Made by a program: the position numbers and the translations under genes | Part shown: one piece after another, positions 52,999 to 61,152 of the stretch | How the letters are laid out: each line of letters starts with the position of its first letter | Numbering within the stretch: the stretch's first letter is position 1 | Notes under the pieces: model-generated | What the model saw: only the letters and a program-made list of their open reading frames with translations | Databases searched by the model: none | What the model was told of the DNA's origin: nothing | NCBI RefSeq assembly: GCF_963664915.1 | Contig: NZ_OY761810.1 | Coordinates: 2,680,661-2,744,660, forward strand | Reading direction: 5' to 3' | Length of the DNA: 64,000 nucleotides | From: an uncultured Caproiciproducens sp. | Lineage (GTDB): Bacteria > Bacillota > Clostridia > Oscillospirales > Acutalibacteraceae

Positions 52999-54513
52999 AT
53001 GGCAGCACTTGGAAAGATCATTGAGGGCATTACAGCCGCCCTCAAAGTCTCACCTAAAGGTGACTTTGACCCGGAAACCAGCATCAACTATATCCAGTTT
53101 CCACTCGTAAATGAAAAGACGGTCTGCCAGCCACAGGTGTTGTATATCGGAATGACGGAAGGAAATTTTAACCCTTGCAAAGGCTGCTGTGTTATTTGCT
53201 ATGGACAGGAAAAGCAGGAATCACAAAACATTCTGTTTTTGCCGGAAGAAACCGACGGTCTGACCATTTACCGCGCGGCGGAAAACGAAATCATGTGCCA
53301 TATTGCCCTGAATAACAAAAAGGATGAGCTATTCAACGCATTAAAAGGCGACACCGGTGTGCAGGGCATACTAAACATCGCCAATTCCTATCTTGGTAAT
53401 CCGGTAGTGGTCGTGGATACCAGCCTTTCTATTCTCTGCAGTAGCCCGAAACACAACAATGCCTTCGACTTCGTCATTCAGAACAATAAGCAATATATGA
53501 AACCGGAATCAGTGAAGTCCATGCACGAAGAAAGGTTAATTGAGCGTATTGAGGAATCTCCGGTGCCGTTCACTACCTATCGTGAAAAGCTAAAAACCCA
53601 AATGATGTACTGCCGGATACAAGTACAGAAGTTAATGATAGGCTACCTTTGCATTCTGGCTCAGGACCATTCTTTTACTGACGAAGATCTGGAATTTGTC
53701 CAGACGCTTTCCGACATACTTTCAGTTGAGATGCAAAAAAACAAATTTTTTTTGGAAAAGCGCGGCCTGAAATATGAATACTTCCTAGCCGATTTGATTG
53801 AAGGGCATTTTGAAAGTGCAGCTTTCGTCCATGAACGTCTTGTTCAAATCGGTTGGACAGAGCGTAAATACTACGACATTTCATCTATCGCTTTTGAAGA
53901 CCACTCACAGGCTCATTTAAACCAACAATACCTGATTGAACAGCTGGTAACTATTCTGCCAAGTACGATGGCATTTTTTTACCACAGCAATCTGGTGCTG
54001 TTGCGGACAATGAAAGCCGACCAGTCACTTGATGAGGGAGTCCGGCTAAAGTTGAACGACTTTCTGAACTTCAATCAGATGAAGATTGCTGTAAGCTACC
54101 GATTCACAAATCTGTTGGAAGCACCGCTTTATTATCGCCAGACTATCCAACTGTTGATTCTGATGGCCGAACAGCAATTCGGGCAAATTTTCTGGTTTGA
54201 GGACTATTGCGTCCAATCGCTGCTCATGACGAAATACAGTTTCGCGGAAACGAAATCTTTTATTCATCCGGATATCAAATGTCTGATGGAATATGACAGA
54301 AAAAGCAACACTGAATATTACTCCACACTTTGTGCATATTTGGAATCAAACCGAAGTGCGCCACGCGCAGCCGAAGTGCTGCACATTCACAAAACGACCT
54401 TCTTTTACCGCTTTCAGAAAATGCAGGAATTATTAAACAAGGACTTTTCCGACCGGAATCTGTTATTTGAATACGAATTATCGGTACGGTTACAAAGTTG
54501 TATGGACAAATAA
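52999..54513 (+). CDS. PucR-like helix-turn-helix transcriptional regulator
   Basis: Probable activator. The 504-residue product has a Cys-containing N-terminal part (NPCKGCCVICYG, about 63-74), a GAF-like middle (about 150-235) and a C-terminal PucR-type helix-turn-helix with RSAPRAAEVLHIHKTTFFYRFQKM near 450-475. ATG at 52999 (AAAGGG upstream) is preferred to the first ATG at 52852, which is inside the promoter. Divergent from the oxidoreductase gene, which is its likely target. Confidence 0.8.
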   Translation: MAALGKIIEGITAALKVSPKGDFDPETSINYIQFPLVNEKTVCQPQVLYIGMTEGNFNPCKGCCVICYGQEKQESQNILFLPEETDGLTIYRAAENEIMCHIALNNKKDELFNALKGDTGVQGILNIANSYLGNPVVVVDTSLSILCSSPKHNNAFDFVIQNNKQYMKPESVKSMHEERLIERIEESPVPFTTYREKLKTQMMYCRIQVQKLMIGYLCILAQDHSFTDEDLEFVQTLSDILSVEMQKNKFFLEKRGLKYEYFLADLIEGHFESAAFVHERLVQIGWTERKYYDISSIAFEDHSQAHLNQQYLIEQLVTILPSTMAFFYHSNLVLLRTMKADQSLDEGVRLKLNDFLNFNQMKIAVSYRFTNLLEAPLYYRQTIQLLILMAEQQFGQIFWFEDYCVQSLLMTKYSFAETKSFIHPDIKCLMEYDRKSNTEYYSTLCAYLESNRSAPRAAEVLHIHKTTFFYRFQKMQELLNKDFSDRNLLFEYELSVRLQSCMDK

Positions 54514-54614
54514 AATGTACAACAGGCAATTCGCATTAAGTAAATCCGGAAATTTCGGTTTCAACTGTAATAATTAGAATTTGGAATGGGCAATATATGA
54601 TTGAGGTGAATATT

Positions 54615-55043
54615 TTGAAAGTAAAAGATATAATGTCAAAAGAAATTGCCAGTTTAAACTCGGATGATTCCATTGAAAGCGCTGCGCAACTGATGAAGCG
54701 GTACGATGTAGGTTCAATTCCTGTGTGCAGTCAGGAAAAAGTTATCGGTATCGTTACAGACAGGGATATCGCATTGAGATCCATGGCGGAAGGTCAGAAT
54801 GCGAAACAACAAAAAGTCGGGGATATCATGAGTTCAAATCCGATTGTTGGAAGTCCTGATATGGATGTTCATGATGCCGCTAAGATAATGAGTGAAAAAC
54901 AAATACGCAGACTTCCTATTGTTGATCATAATAATCTTGTAGGTATCGTTGCATTGGGAGACATTTCTATGGAACCTACTCTTCAAGATAATGCAGAGGA
55001 AGCTCTCAAAAATATTTCACAGCCCAGTTGCAATCATCTGTAA
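54615..55043 (+). CDS. CBS-domain pair protein
   Basis: Two tandem CBS domains (about 8-60 and 75-128) and little else, binding adenine nucleotides in other members. Motifs KVKDIMSKEIASLNSDDSI, SIPVCSQEKVIGIVTDRDIALR, and IRRLPIVDHNNLVGIVALGDI are diagnostic. The TTG at 54615 behind GAGGTG is the probable start; an ATG six codons earlier lacks such a site. Similar to Bacillus YhcV. The target is unknown. Stands alone with a terminator. Confidence 0.9.
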   Translation: MKVKDIMSKEIASLNSDDSIESAAQLMKRYDVGSIPVCSQEKVIGIVTDRDIALRSMAEGQNAKQQKVGDIMSSNPIVGSPDMDVHDAAKIMSEKQIRRLPIVDHNNLVGIVALGDISMEPTLQDNAEEALKNISQPSCNHL

Positions 55044-55098
55044 TGTACGGCAAACTGAATTTTGAATATAGCTTTTTGTATCAGACATTCCGTTAAAA

Positions 55099-55140
55099 CA
55101 AAAAATCATCCGTCGGCATAAGTCGGCAGATGATTTTTTG
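55099..55140 (+). terminator. Terminator after the CBS gene
   Basis: CAAAAAATCATC...GATGATTTTTTG stem ending in a T-run. Confidence 0.9.
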
Positions 55141-55259
55141 TTATCCGAAAAGAAATCCGTACTTATTATAAGATTTTATATATTCCTTGTGTTTTTAATT
55201 ACCTTTTCCCCTATTCCAGAATACAATATAGAAGAAAAATATGAATTGGAGATATGGCC

Positions 55260-55436
55260 ATGGAAATGAAAATATACAATTGCACCAACCCAGATATCAT
55301 TCATTTGCCAAATTCCAGAAAATCTAAAAAAGCAAAACCTGTAGAAGTAGAAGAAGATCCCGTTCAGAAATTTAAAAATAATCCGGATTCCTTTTTCCCG
55401 TCGATCATCCCACCTGCTAAACCGCGCTCCAAATAA
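55260..55436 (+). CDS. Small hypothetical protein (58 aa)
   Basis: Not recognised. Begins MEMKIYNCTNPDIIHLPNSR, has a basic patch (KSKKAKP) followed by an acidic one (VEVEEDP) and a Pro-rich end. GGAG lies 9 bases before the ATG at 55260; an ATG two codons earlier is too close. It is followed by its own terminator. First of a group of small ORFs here. Confidence 0.55.
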   Translation: MEMKIYNCTNPDIIHLPNSRKSKKAKPVEVEEDPVQKFKNNPDSFFPSIIPPAKPRSK

Positions 55437-55443
55437 TTGATCC

Positions 55444-55466
55444 CCGCCCTGTAAAAGGGCGGTTTT
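55444..55466 (+). terminator. Terminator after the 58-aa ORF
   Basis: CCGCCC-TGTAAAA-GGGCGG followed by TTTTAATAAATT. Confidence 0.85.
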
Positions 55467-55523
55467 AATAAATTCAGTTATTTTGGACAAACTAACGCTA
55501 TCAAAATAAGGGAGGATAAAATT

Positions 55524-55724
55524 ATGAGTGATGAAGTAAAACGTAAATTAAAATTAGAAGATGAGGATTCATTTTTCAATTCCGAATGTGTTATCTCATC
55601 AACTGAGTGCACCGGCCTTATTCAAACTCCGCCTATATCCGAAGATGAAGCGGAATCCTATACCAAGATTTACGATGTTCCAAAACCTGAAAACAAGAAT
55701 GACAATGGTTTGCAGCATGAATGA
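55524..55724 (+). CDS. Small acidic hypothetical protein (66 aa)
   Basis: Not recognised. Strongly acidic (MSDEVKRKLKLEDEDSFF start), two Cys in ECVISSTEC, Pro-rich middle, no membrane segment. GGGAGG lies 8 bases before the ATG. It precedes the first Trp-rich tiny gene by 170 bp; an acidic small protein also follows the second Trp-rich gene at 61153. Confidence 0.65.
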   Translation: MSDEVKRKLKLEDEDSFFNSECVISSTECTGLIQTPPISEDEAESYTKIYDVPKPENKNDNGLQHE

Positions 55725-55894
55725 TTGATCCGCCGCCTTCCGGAAGGTAGCTTGTTCATGTCAACGAATGGTTCCAATAAATCAAAAATTCTTTCAACTT
55801 CGGGTATTGATATATTGTTAAAACTACTTTTGATATTTCAAAAATTAATTCCAACTCTCGGCATAATTGCATATCATAATGTTGAGGTGTTATT

Positions 55895-55984
55895 ATGTTA
55901 AAATTACCTTTTATCTGGTGGTGGTTTCCTCCGCGTTTTCCGAGAACCCCAAGGCAGCCACGTTACCGCAGACGCCGTTCATAA
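55895..55984 (+). CDS. Tiny Trp/Pro/Arg-rich protein, WWWF family, copy 1 (29 aa)
   Basis: Reads MLKLPFIWWWFPPRFPR and ends in a run of Arg. GAGGTG lies 6 bases before the ATG; a strong terminator follows within 15 bp. The sequence around Trp-Trp-Trp-Phe is shared with a second tiny ORF at 61153 (FFPPFWWWFHPRRRP), including a basic Pro-rich tail, so both are probably real and related. Function unknown; the aromatic core followed by a polycationic tail would suit membrane-interface or nucleic-acid binding. A longer overlapping ORF in another frame runs through the terminator and is rejected. Confidence 0.6.
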   Translation: MLKLPFIWWWFPPRFPRTPRQPRYRRRRS

Positions 55985-55996
55985 ACTATCCTTTTC

Positions 55997-56033
55997 GCCG
56001 CCGCTGGTTTGATATCATCGGCGGCTTTTTTTT
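55997..56033 (+). terminator. Terminator after WWWF copy 1
   Basis: GCCGCCG...CGGCGGC stem followed by eight T. Confidence 0.92.
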
Positions 56034-56089
56034 AATTATTTTTGCAGTCTTAAACATTGACCGGTTAAAAGCTTAATGCGTAAAACCGA

Positions 56090-56117
56090 TTGACTTTTTT
56101 TCACAGACTGCTATAAT
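56090..56117 (+). promoter_or_regulatory. Promoter of the ECF S component-coaX pair
   Basis: TTGACT, 16-bp spacer, TATAAT, about 55 nt before the start codon. Confidence 0.75.
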
Positions 56118-56172
56118 TAACAGGAAATTTGCGCTGTATCCATTTATGGAACAGCAGCAGGAGGTAATAAAA

Positions 56173-56814
56173 TTGAATAAACAATCCGCAAAGTATGGAG
56201 ACTTTATCCTCACGGCACTGTTTGCCGCCATCATTCTCGTGCTGGCTTTTACACCTATTGGTTTCATCAATTTGGTGATCATAAAAGCCACCATTATTCA
56301 CATTCCTGTAATCATTGGTTCCATTGTGCTTGGCGCGAAACGAGGGGCGATTTTAGGTGGATTTTTTGGCCTGACAAGCCTTCTCAGCAACTTTATGACA
56401 CCGTCGGTTCTGTCTTTTGCGTTCTGCCCCTTCATTCCTGTTCCAGGTACCACACACGGAAGCCCCCTTGCACTTGTTATCTGCTTTGTTCCGCGTATTC
56501 TGGTGGGCATTGTACCGTATTATGTGTATCAATTTGTACAGAAACTTTCGAAGAACAGTTCAAAAGGAGAATATCTGTCCCTATTGCTTGGCGGAATTTC
56601 CGGGGCTGTTACCAACACTGTATTGGTGATGAGCCTGATTTATTTTCTCTTTAAAGAAGCCTATGCAACAGCGAAATCCATTCCGATAAGTGCGGTGACC
56701 GGCGTCGTACTTGGTATTGTCGGAACAAACGGTGTGCCGGAGGCTCTTGTGGCTGCCGTGATTACGGTTGCGGTATGTAAGCCGTTGCTGCAGCTGCGAA
56801 GAAAAGAGCATTAG
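56173..56814 (+). CDS. ECF transporter S component, probably for pantothenate
   Basis: Substrate-binding membrane subunit of an energy-coupling-factor vitamin transporter. The 213-residue product has six hydrophobic segments with FAAIILVLAFTPIGFI first and the conserved GSIVLGAKRGAILGGFFGLTSL stretch. AGGAGG lies 8 bases before TTG 56173, preferred over the ATG at 56146. It lies 44 bp before coaX, which makes 4'-phosphopantothenate, so pantothenate is the likely substrate (inference). The A, A' and T subunits are not in the window. Confidence 0.82.
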   Translation: MNKQSAKYGDFILTALFAAIILVLAFTPIGFINLVIIKATIIHIPVIIGSIVLGAKRGAILGGFFGLTSLLSNFMTPSVLSFAFCPFIPVPGTTHGSPLALVICFVPRILVGIVPYYVYQFVQKLSKNSSKGEYLSLLLGGISGAVTNTVLVMSLIYFLFKEAYATAKSIPISAVTGVVLGIVGTNGVPEALVAAVITVAVCKPLLQLRRKEH

Positions 56815-56858
56815 AGCACACGAAATATGACAATAAATAATAAAGTAGGTGCTTTTAC

Positions 56859-57626
56859 ATGATTCTTGCCATTGACGTTGGCAATACGAATACTGTGTTG
56901 GGCTGCATGGATGACGATAAAATTCATTTTACTGCTCGTTTTGCCACAGACCGCACGAAGACGAGCGACGAATACGCCATTCTCGTGCAGAATCTGTTCA
57001 TGGTGAACCGCTGTACATTTTCGAAGATAGAAGGCGGAATCATTTCCTCCGTTGTCCCGGAACTTTCTGTTGTTTTGCAGGAAGCGGTTGAAAAAGTCAC
57101 CGAGAAAGTTTCGCTTATTGTTGGTTCCGGCGTAAAAACCGGATTGAATATTCTCATTGACAACCCTGCGCAGCTTGGCAGCGACCTTGTGGTGGACGCG
57201 GTAGCCGCCTATGCCGAATACCCAAAGCCTGCCCTTATTTTTGATATGGGCACCGCCACCACTCTCTCTGTTTTAGACGAGCGGGGAAACTATATCGGCG
57301 GCATGATAATGCCCGGCGTACACCTTGCCATGGAAGCGCTTTCCAGGGAAACTGCGCAGCTGCCTCACATTAGTTTGGAGGCGCCCAAAAAAATCACCGG
57401 CACAAATACCGTGGACTGCATGAAAAGCGGCGCAATCTTCGGGAATGCCGCCATGCTGGACGGGGTGATTGACCGTATTGAACAGGAATTGCGGCAGCAG
57501 GCCACCGTGGTGGCTACGGGCGGACTTGCACATCATATCATCCCTTATTGCAGACGCAAGATTATCTGTGACAATGACTTAACTTTAAAAGGCTTGTATA
57601 TTATTTATAAAAAAAATGTTAAATGA
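56859..57626 (+). CDS. coaX: Type III pantothenate kinase
   Basis: First step of coenzyme A synthesis, ASKHA-fold kinase, insensitive to CoA feedback in known members. The 255-residue product has MILAIDVGNTNTVLG (phosphate 1 loop), GSDLVVDAVAAYAEYPKP, FDMGTATTLSVLDERGNYIGG (phosphate 2) and VVATGGLAHHI. Standard length. ATG 56859 with AAGTAGGTG upstream. Transcribed with the ECF S component. Confidence 0.95.
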   Translation: MILAIDVGNTNTVLGCMDDDKIHFTARFATDRTKTSDEYAILVQNLFMVNRCTFSKIEGGIISSVVPELSVVLQEAVEKVTEKVSLIVGSGVKTGLNILIDNPAQLGSDLVVDAVAAYAEYPKPALIFDMGTATTLSVLDERGNYIGGMIMPGVHLAMEALSRETAQLPHISLEAPKKITGTNTVDCMKSGAIFGNAAMLDGVIDRIEQELRQQATVVATGGLAHHIIPYCRRKIICDNDLTLKGLYIIYKKNVK

Positions 57627-57629
57627 ATG

Positions 57630-57665
57630 AAAAAGGGCTGAAATCCGTTGGGTTTCAGCCCTTTT
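57630..57665 (+). terminator. Terminator after coaX
   Basis: AAAAGGGCTGAAA...TTTCAGCCCTTTT, a long stem ending in T-run. Confidence 0.93.
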
Positions 57666-57828
57666 CCTGTTGTAGATGAGAAATCATATTCAAATCATCG
57701 GCAGGCCGTTCTTGAATATTGCAGGATCATATAAAAGGAAAAAGTTTACAATTCAAATAAACAGAAACATGGATATACTATGTTTATCGCATTGTCATAA
57801 TTTTTATAATAAAAATAACCAATGAAAA

Positions 57829-57856
57829 TTGTCAGTATTCTAATCTGCTTTATAAT
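57829..57856 (+). promoter_or_regulatory. Promoter of the APC permease gene
   Basis: TTGTCA, 16-bp spacer, TATAAT, 26 nt before the start codon. Confidence 0.7.
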
Positions 57857-57882
57857 AAATTCCAATGCGTGGAGATATGATT

Positions 57883-59331
57883 ATGAAAAAAAAAGAAAAA
57901 GGGCTGTCCGCATTGCAGCTTACAATGATGGCGCTGGGAACTGTAATTGGAGGTTCCTTTTTTCTTGGCTCATCGGTTGCAATTCATGCTGCGGGTCCAT
58001 CTATTTTAACATCCTACATTTTGGGCGGCATCCTGGTTTATTTTATTCTTTTTGCTCTGTCTGAAATGACAGTAGCAAATCCTGATGCAGGTTCATTCCG
58101 CTCTTTTGCAGCACAAGCTTACGGTCAGGGAACGGGGTTTGTTGTAGGATGGGTATACTGGACCGGAATGATTCTCGCCATGTCCAGTGAGGCCACAGCC
58201 GTCTCCATTCTTGTGCGTGAATGGATACCGAATATATCAATATCCCTGTTCGGAAGTCTCATCATCATCAGTGTTACTCTTTTGAATTTATTGGGAGCCC
58301 ATCAGCTCAGCAAACTGGAAAGCGGCCTTGCGGCAATTAAACTCCTTGCAATTGCTTCCTTCATTATCATAGCAGTTCTGTTGATCTTAGGATTCTTTCC
58401 GGGCAATTCAGCAATCGGCACAGGGGTACTGGCGAACGAACCCCTGATGCCGGGAGGTATCAGGGGCATTGCAGGAAGTATGCTCATTGTGATGTTCTCC
58501 TATGCGGGATTTGAAATCATTGGATTGGCGTCTTCAGAAGCAGACAATCCCAAAGAGACCGTTCCAAAAGCCATTAATTATACGGTAATTTGCCTTGTAG
58601 GATTTTATATTATTTCAGTAGCCGTACTTCTTCCTCTTATTCCGACTGCCGATATCAATGAAAATATGAGCCCACTGGTTGCGGCCCTAAACAGGCGCGG
58701 AATCGGATGGGCCGGATCTGTTATGAATTTTGTGCTGGTAACCGCTATCCTATCCACCATGCTGGCAGCTATGTTCGGACTTGGCCGAATGATGCGGTCT
58801 CTTGCCGATGAAGGTCTTGCTCCAGTCTGGTTAAAGGATGAAAAAGATGTACCGCGCCGCGGAATCCTGTTTTCCGGTTTTTCCATGCTTTTGGGCTTAG
58901 GGCTTGGTCTTCTGTTTCCGAGAGTTTATCTGTTTTTGATAAGTTCCGGCGGCTTTGCCCTGCTTTTCACCTATATTATCATTATGGCTACCCATATACG
59001 TTTTCGCAGACAGCACGGCTGCCCACCCGACGGAAAATGTCAGGTGCGTGGATATCCTTACACCTCATTGCTGGTTTTGCTTTCTCTGATTGTTGTCGTG
59101 GTCAGCATGCCGTTCGTATCCGGTCAGGCGTCCGGACTGATGGCAGGAATTATTATGGTCGTTTTTTATTCACTGTGTTATATCGCAGTCAGGCTGTTTT
59201 ATCTTTCACATAAAAGCGCCATTTCTCATAAGGAAGCCATCAAGAAGATTTTTAATGAGAATCTTTCAACAGAGTTTTCGGGGGAGTTAACCTCAGCAAA
59301 CAAGAGGGATAAAGATTTTGATAAAAAATAA
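57883..59331 (+). CDS. APC-family amino acid permease
   Basis: Twelve-helix amino acid/polyamine transporter. The 482-residue product has the helix-1 motif GTVIGGSFFLGSSVAIHAAGP (TM1 unwound glycine stretch), FSYAGFEIIGLASSEADNPKETVPKAI in TM6, characteristic of the family, and a hydrophilic tail of about 45 residues. ATG at 57883 with GGAG 8 bases upstream. Substrate unknown; alone in its transcript. Confidence 0.9.
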   Translation: MKKKEKGLSALQLTMMALGTVIGGSFFLGSSVAIHAAGPSILTSYILGGILVYFILFALSEMTVANPDAGSFRSFAAQAYGQGTGFVVGWVYWTGMILAMSSEATAVSILVREWIPNISISLFGSLIIISVTLLNLLGAHQLSKLESGLAAIKLLAIASFIIIAVLLILGFFPGNSAIGTGVLANEPLMPGGIRGIAGSMLIVMFSYAGFEIIGLASSEADNPKETVPKAINYTVICLVGFYIISVAVLLPLIPTADINENMSPLVAALNRRGIGWAGSVMNFVLVTAILSTMLAAMFGLGRMMRSLADEGLAPVWLKDEKDVPRRGILFSGFSMLLGLGLGLLFPRVYLFLISSGGFALLFTYIIIMATHIRFRRQHGCPPDGKCQVRGYPYTSLLVLLSLIVVVVSMPFVSGQASGLMAGIIMVVFYSLCYIAVRLFYLSHKSAISHKEAIKKIFNENLSTEFSGELTSANKRDKDFDKK

Positions 59332-59342
59332 AGACAAACCGG

Positions 59343-60584
59343 TTAATAATCATCCAAGGATTCCATTAGTTTAATCCATGCCAGCTTTGTATTTTCAAAA
59401 TCCTTAAGGTGCTGTTCAACATGACTGTGATAAAATTCAAATTCCGTAAGAATATGATTGAAATCCGCATTATTGAAATAATTGCAGAATTTAGGAACCA
59501 CAATATTCAAATTCTCTCTAATTTGTGAAATCTCATCATCATAATTTTCTTGGTTGGTGATATAGGTTAAAAGAGGTTTATACCGAATCCATCCAATTGA
59601 CGCCTTTAAAAATCTTTTAACAACTTCGTTGTCATCCGAAGTAATCTTCCTTAGTTTGACTGGAAGAGCCCCCCTAAGTAAATGCTGATAATAAGAAAAT
59701 CCATCATGAAAAGCGTAACAGGGTATTTTTGTTACGTCGCAGTCCCCAATACAGGTGCTTAAAAACGTATCTTCACCTCTGGCGCCCGGCGGATTATAAA
59801 AAGGGAACAGTTTACTGCGATTTTTTAAATTAAACCCAAGATTGGAGCCGGATATAAATTTCATGCCATTGATCTCACGCACTGATTTACTCTTTTCCCC
59901 ATCGATGATTGACAAGTCGCCATAGGTTACTCCGCCGCTGTCCATTTTATCCTGAATCGAGTCCCAATTGAGAATATCGTTGCTGATCGCTTCAATAAAC
60001 AATTTGAAATCAGATTCAGAGAGCTGGTCGTTCCACTGAAATTGCGGAATCGGAGAAACGTACCCGCAGTGAAAGCCATGCGTAATATCGGAGCTGGCAA
60101 GATACTTGATATGTGTGGCGAGTACCGCCTGACCCATCCAAAAAACATCATTTCCTATTCTGACGGTAGCTACCGGATATTCATCATCATCGAGGAAAAT
60201 CAAATAATCCATATTATTTTTTAATGCGAAATACAGAATGGCATTTCTTTTCATGCCATAACCCTGTCCAAAAAGAAGTTTTTCCTCTCTGCTGTTCAGT
60301 ACTTTCTTTTTGATCAGATTCTGCGCTTCTATTGCTATGGAAGAATCGCTTATATAATGGGCGGAGGCTACCGTGTCGAGAATTTCTTCATCAGTGATGG
60401 TGTAATCCCCCACTTTTGTATTAGAGTACTTGAGGTCGTAAGCGACGAACAGATGAAGCGCAAATTTTTGATCTTCTACAAGATTTGACTCATTCCAATT
60501 ATCGACATATGTTTTAACAACGTTTTTAAAGTTTTTTCGCCCTGTAACAAACCCAATGCCTACGTTTATTTTCTTTTTTTTCAT
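59343..60584 (-). CDS. Glycosyltransferase-like protein (GT-A fold), unknown role
   Basis: The 413-residue product has an N-terminal strand KKKINVGIGFVTGRKNF, KRNAILYFALKNNMDYLIFLDDDEYP (D-D-D acidic cluster where a GT-A enzyme binds metal and nucleotide sugar) and GFHCGYVSPIPQ, then GSNLGFNLKN and GARGEDTFLSTCIGDCD. The order resembles family 2-like transferases. No membrane segment. Sugar and acceptor are unknown. Start ATG 60584 with GAGGAG upstream; a GTG four codons earlier is less likely. It converges on the APC gene. Confidence 0.65.
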   Translation of the reverse strand: MKKKKINVGIGFVTGRKNFKNVVKTYVDNWNESNLVEDQKFALHLFVAYDLKYSNTKVGDYTITDEEILDTVASAHYISDSSIAIEAQNLIKKKVLNSREEKLLFGQGYGMKRNAILYFALKNNMDYLIFLDDDEYPVATVRIGNDVFWMGQAVLATHIKYLASSDITHGFHCGYVSPIPQFQWNDQLSESDFKLFIEAISNDILNWDSIQDKMDSGGVTYGDLSIIDGEKSKSVREINGMKFISGSNLGFNLKNRSKLFPFYNPPGARGEDTFLSTCIGDCDVTKIPCYAFHDGFSYYQHLLRGALPVKLRKITSDDNEVVKRFLKASIGWIRYKPLLTYITNQENYDDEISQIRENLNIVVPKFCNYFNNADFNHILTEFEFYHSHVEQHLKDFENTKLAWIKLMESLDDY

Positions 60585-60596
60585 ATAGCTCCTCAC

Positions 60597-60879
60597 TTTT
60601 CATAATGGATCATGGCGCTAAAATACGCTAAAATATTAAATAGTATTCTCTTGTTATAATATAACATCCGCATTAGAAGAAATGATTTCGGCAGACTAAG
60701 GGTAGAATAAAAATATTCTTAGATCAATTATAACATAATTTTCATTATTTTTCCATTAATGATAAATAATAGAGATACGGTGTTATTAATTTGTTAACAC
60801 TTATTTCTTAAAATTTTAAAAACTACTTCACTGCCTGGTCATAAGAATAAACTATACTTTTATTATTCCAACAAGAGTT
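60597..60879. other. AT-rich intergenic region without gene
   Basis: No ORF with a ribosome site; no strong hairpin. Likely promoter region of the glycosyltransferase-like gene on the minus side and of the RNA that follows on the plus side. Confidence 0.5.
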
Positions 60880-60907
60880 TTGGATGCCTCCTTAAAAAAT
60901 ATATAAT
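60880..60907 (+). promoter_or_regulatory. Promoter of a possible small RNA or leader
   Basis: TTGGAT, 16-bp spacer, TATAAT, about 245 nt upstream of the WWWF copy-2 gene and not before any ORF. Confidence 0.5.
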
Positions 60908-60913
60908 CACTGC

Positions 60914-61051
60914 CATTTGCCTATTGATACAGACGGAATACCGAACCATAGGCAGGCAGACTAAAAACAAGTTCCTCATATGGGGATTATTATATACCCT
61001 TTTTCATTTCCCTCTTTTAAAGCCGCCCGTTAAATGGGCGGCTTTAATTTT
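60914..61051 (+). ncRNA. Candidate structured small RNA or leader upstream of WWWF copy 2
   Basis: Between a promoter and a terminator there is no credible ORF, but clear base pairing: GCCTAT (60919) with ATAGGC (60948), extended by CTGCC/GGCAG across a small internal loop, and CGG-AATA-CCG inside. GGG...CCC pairs further on, then the terminator AAAGCCGCCC/GGGCGGCTTT. The outer CTGCC arm begins only 3 nt after the -10 box, so the start point must be close. It may be a free RNA or the aptamer-like half of a leader. No known family recognised. Confidence 0.35.
61019..61051 (+). terminator. Terminator 1 of tandem pair
   Basis: AAAGCCGCCC-GTTAAAT-GGGCGGCTTT followed by AATTTTG. Confidence 0.8.
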
Positions 61052-61052
61052 G

Positions 61053-61090
61053 CAGCTCATACCGTATCGGGTCTGGGCTGTTTTTTATTT
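61053..61090 (+). terminator. Terminator 2 of tandem pair
   Basis: CAGCTCA...TGGGCTG (7 bp with one G-U) followed by TTTTTTATTT. Confidence 0.75.
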
Positions 61091-61100
61091 TGATGGGGCA

Positions 61101-61142
61101 CCTTCTTAACTCTATTTGCTGCATATTATAGAGTTAAGGAGG
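61101..61142 (+). promoter_or_regulatory. Hairpin hiding the Shine-Dalgarno of WWWF copy 2
   Basis: CCTTCTTAACTCTAT (61101-61115) pairs with ATAGAGTTAAGGAGG (61128-61142); 14 Watson-Crick pairs and one G-U, 12-nt loop. The right arm contains AAGGAGG, the ribosome site of the ORF at 61153, so translation would need the stem opened. Inference: translational switch or transcription-linked control. Confidence 0.55.
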
Positions 61143-61152
61143 TGTAATAATA

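Noticed and set aside
55867-56076. 69-codon ORF overlapping WWWF copy 1
   Set aside because: Reads through the strong terminator hairpin and its T-run, starts at TTG without a good ribosome site; the 29-codon frame has both start signal and terminator.
60924-61109. 61-codon plus-strand ORF
   Set aside because: Spans two consecutive intrinsic terminators and has no ribosome site.
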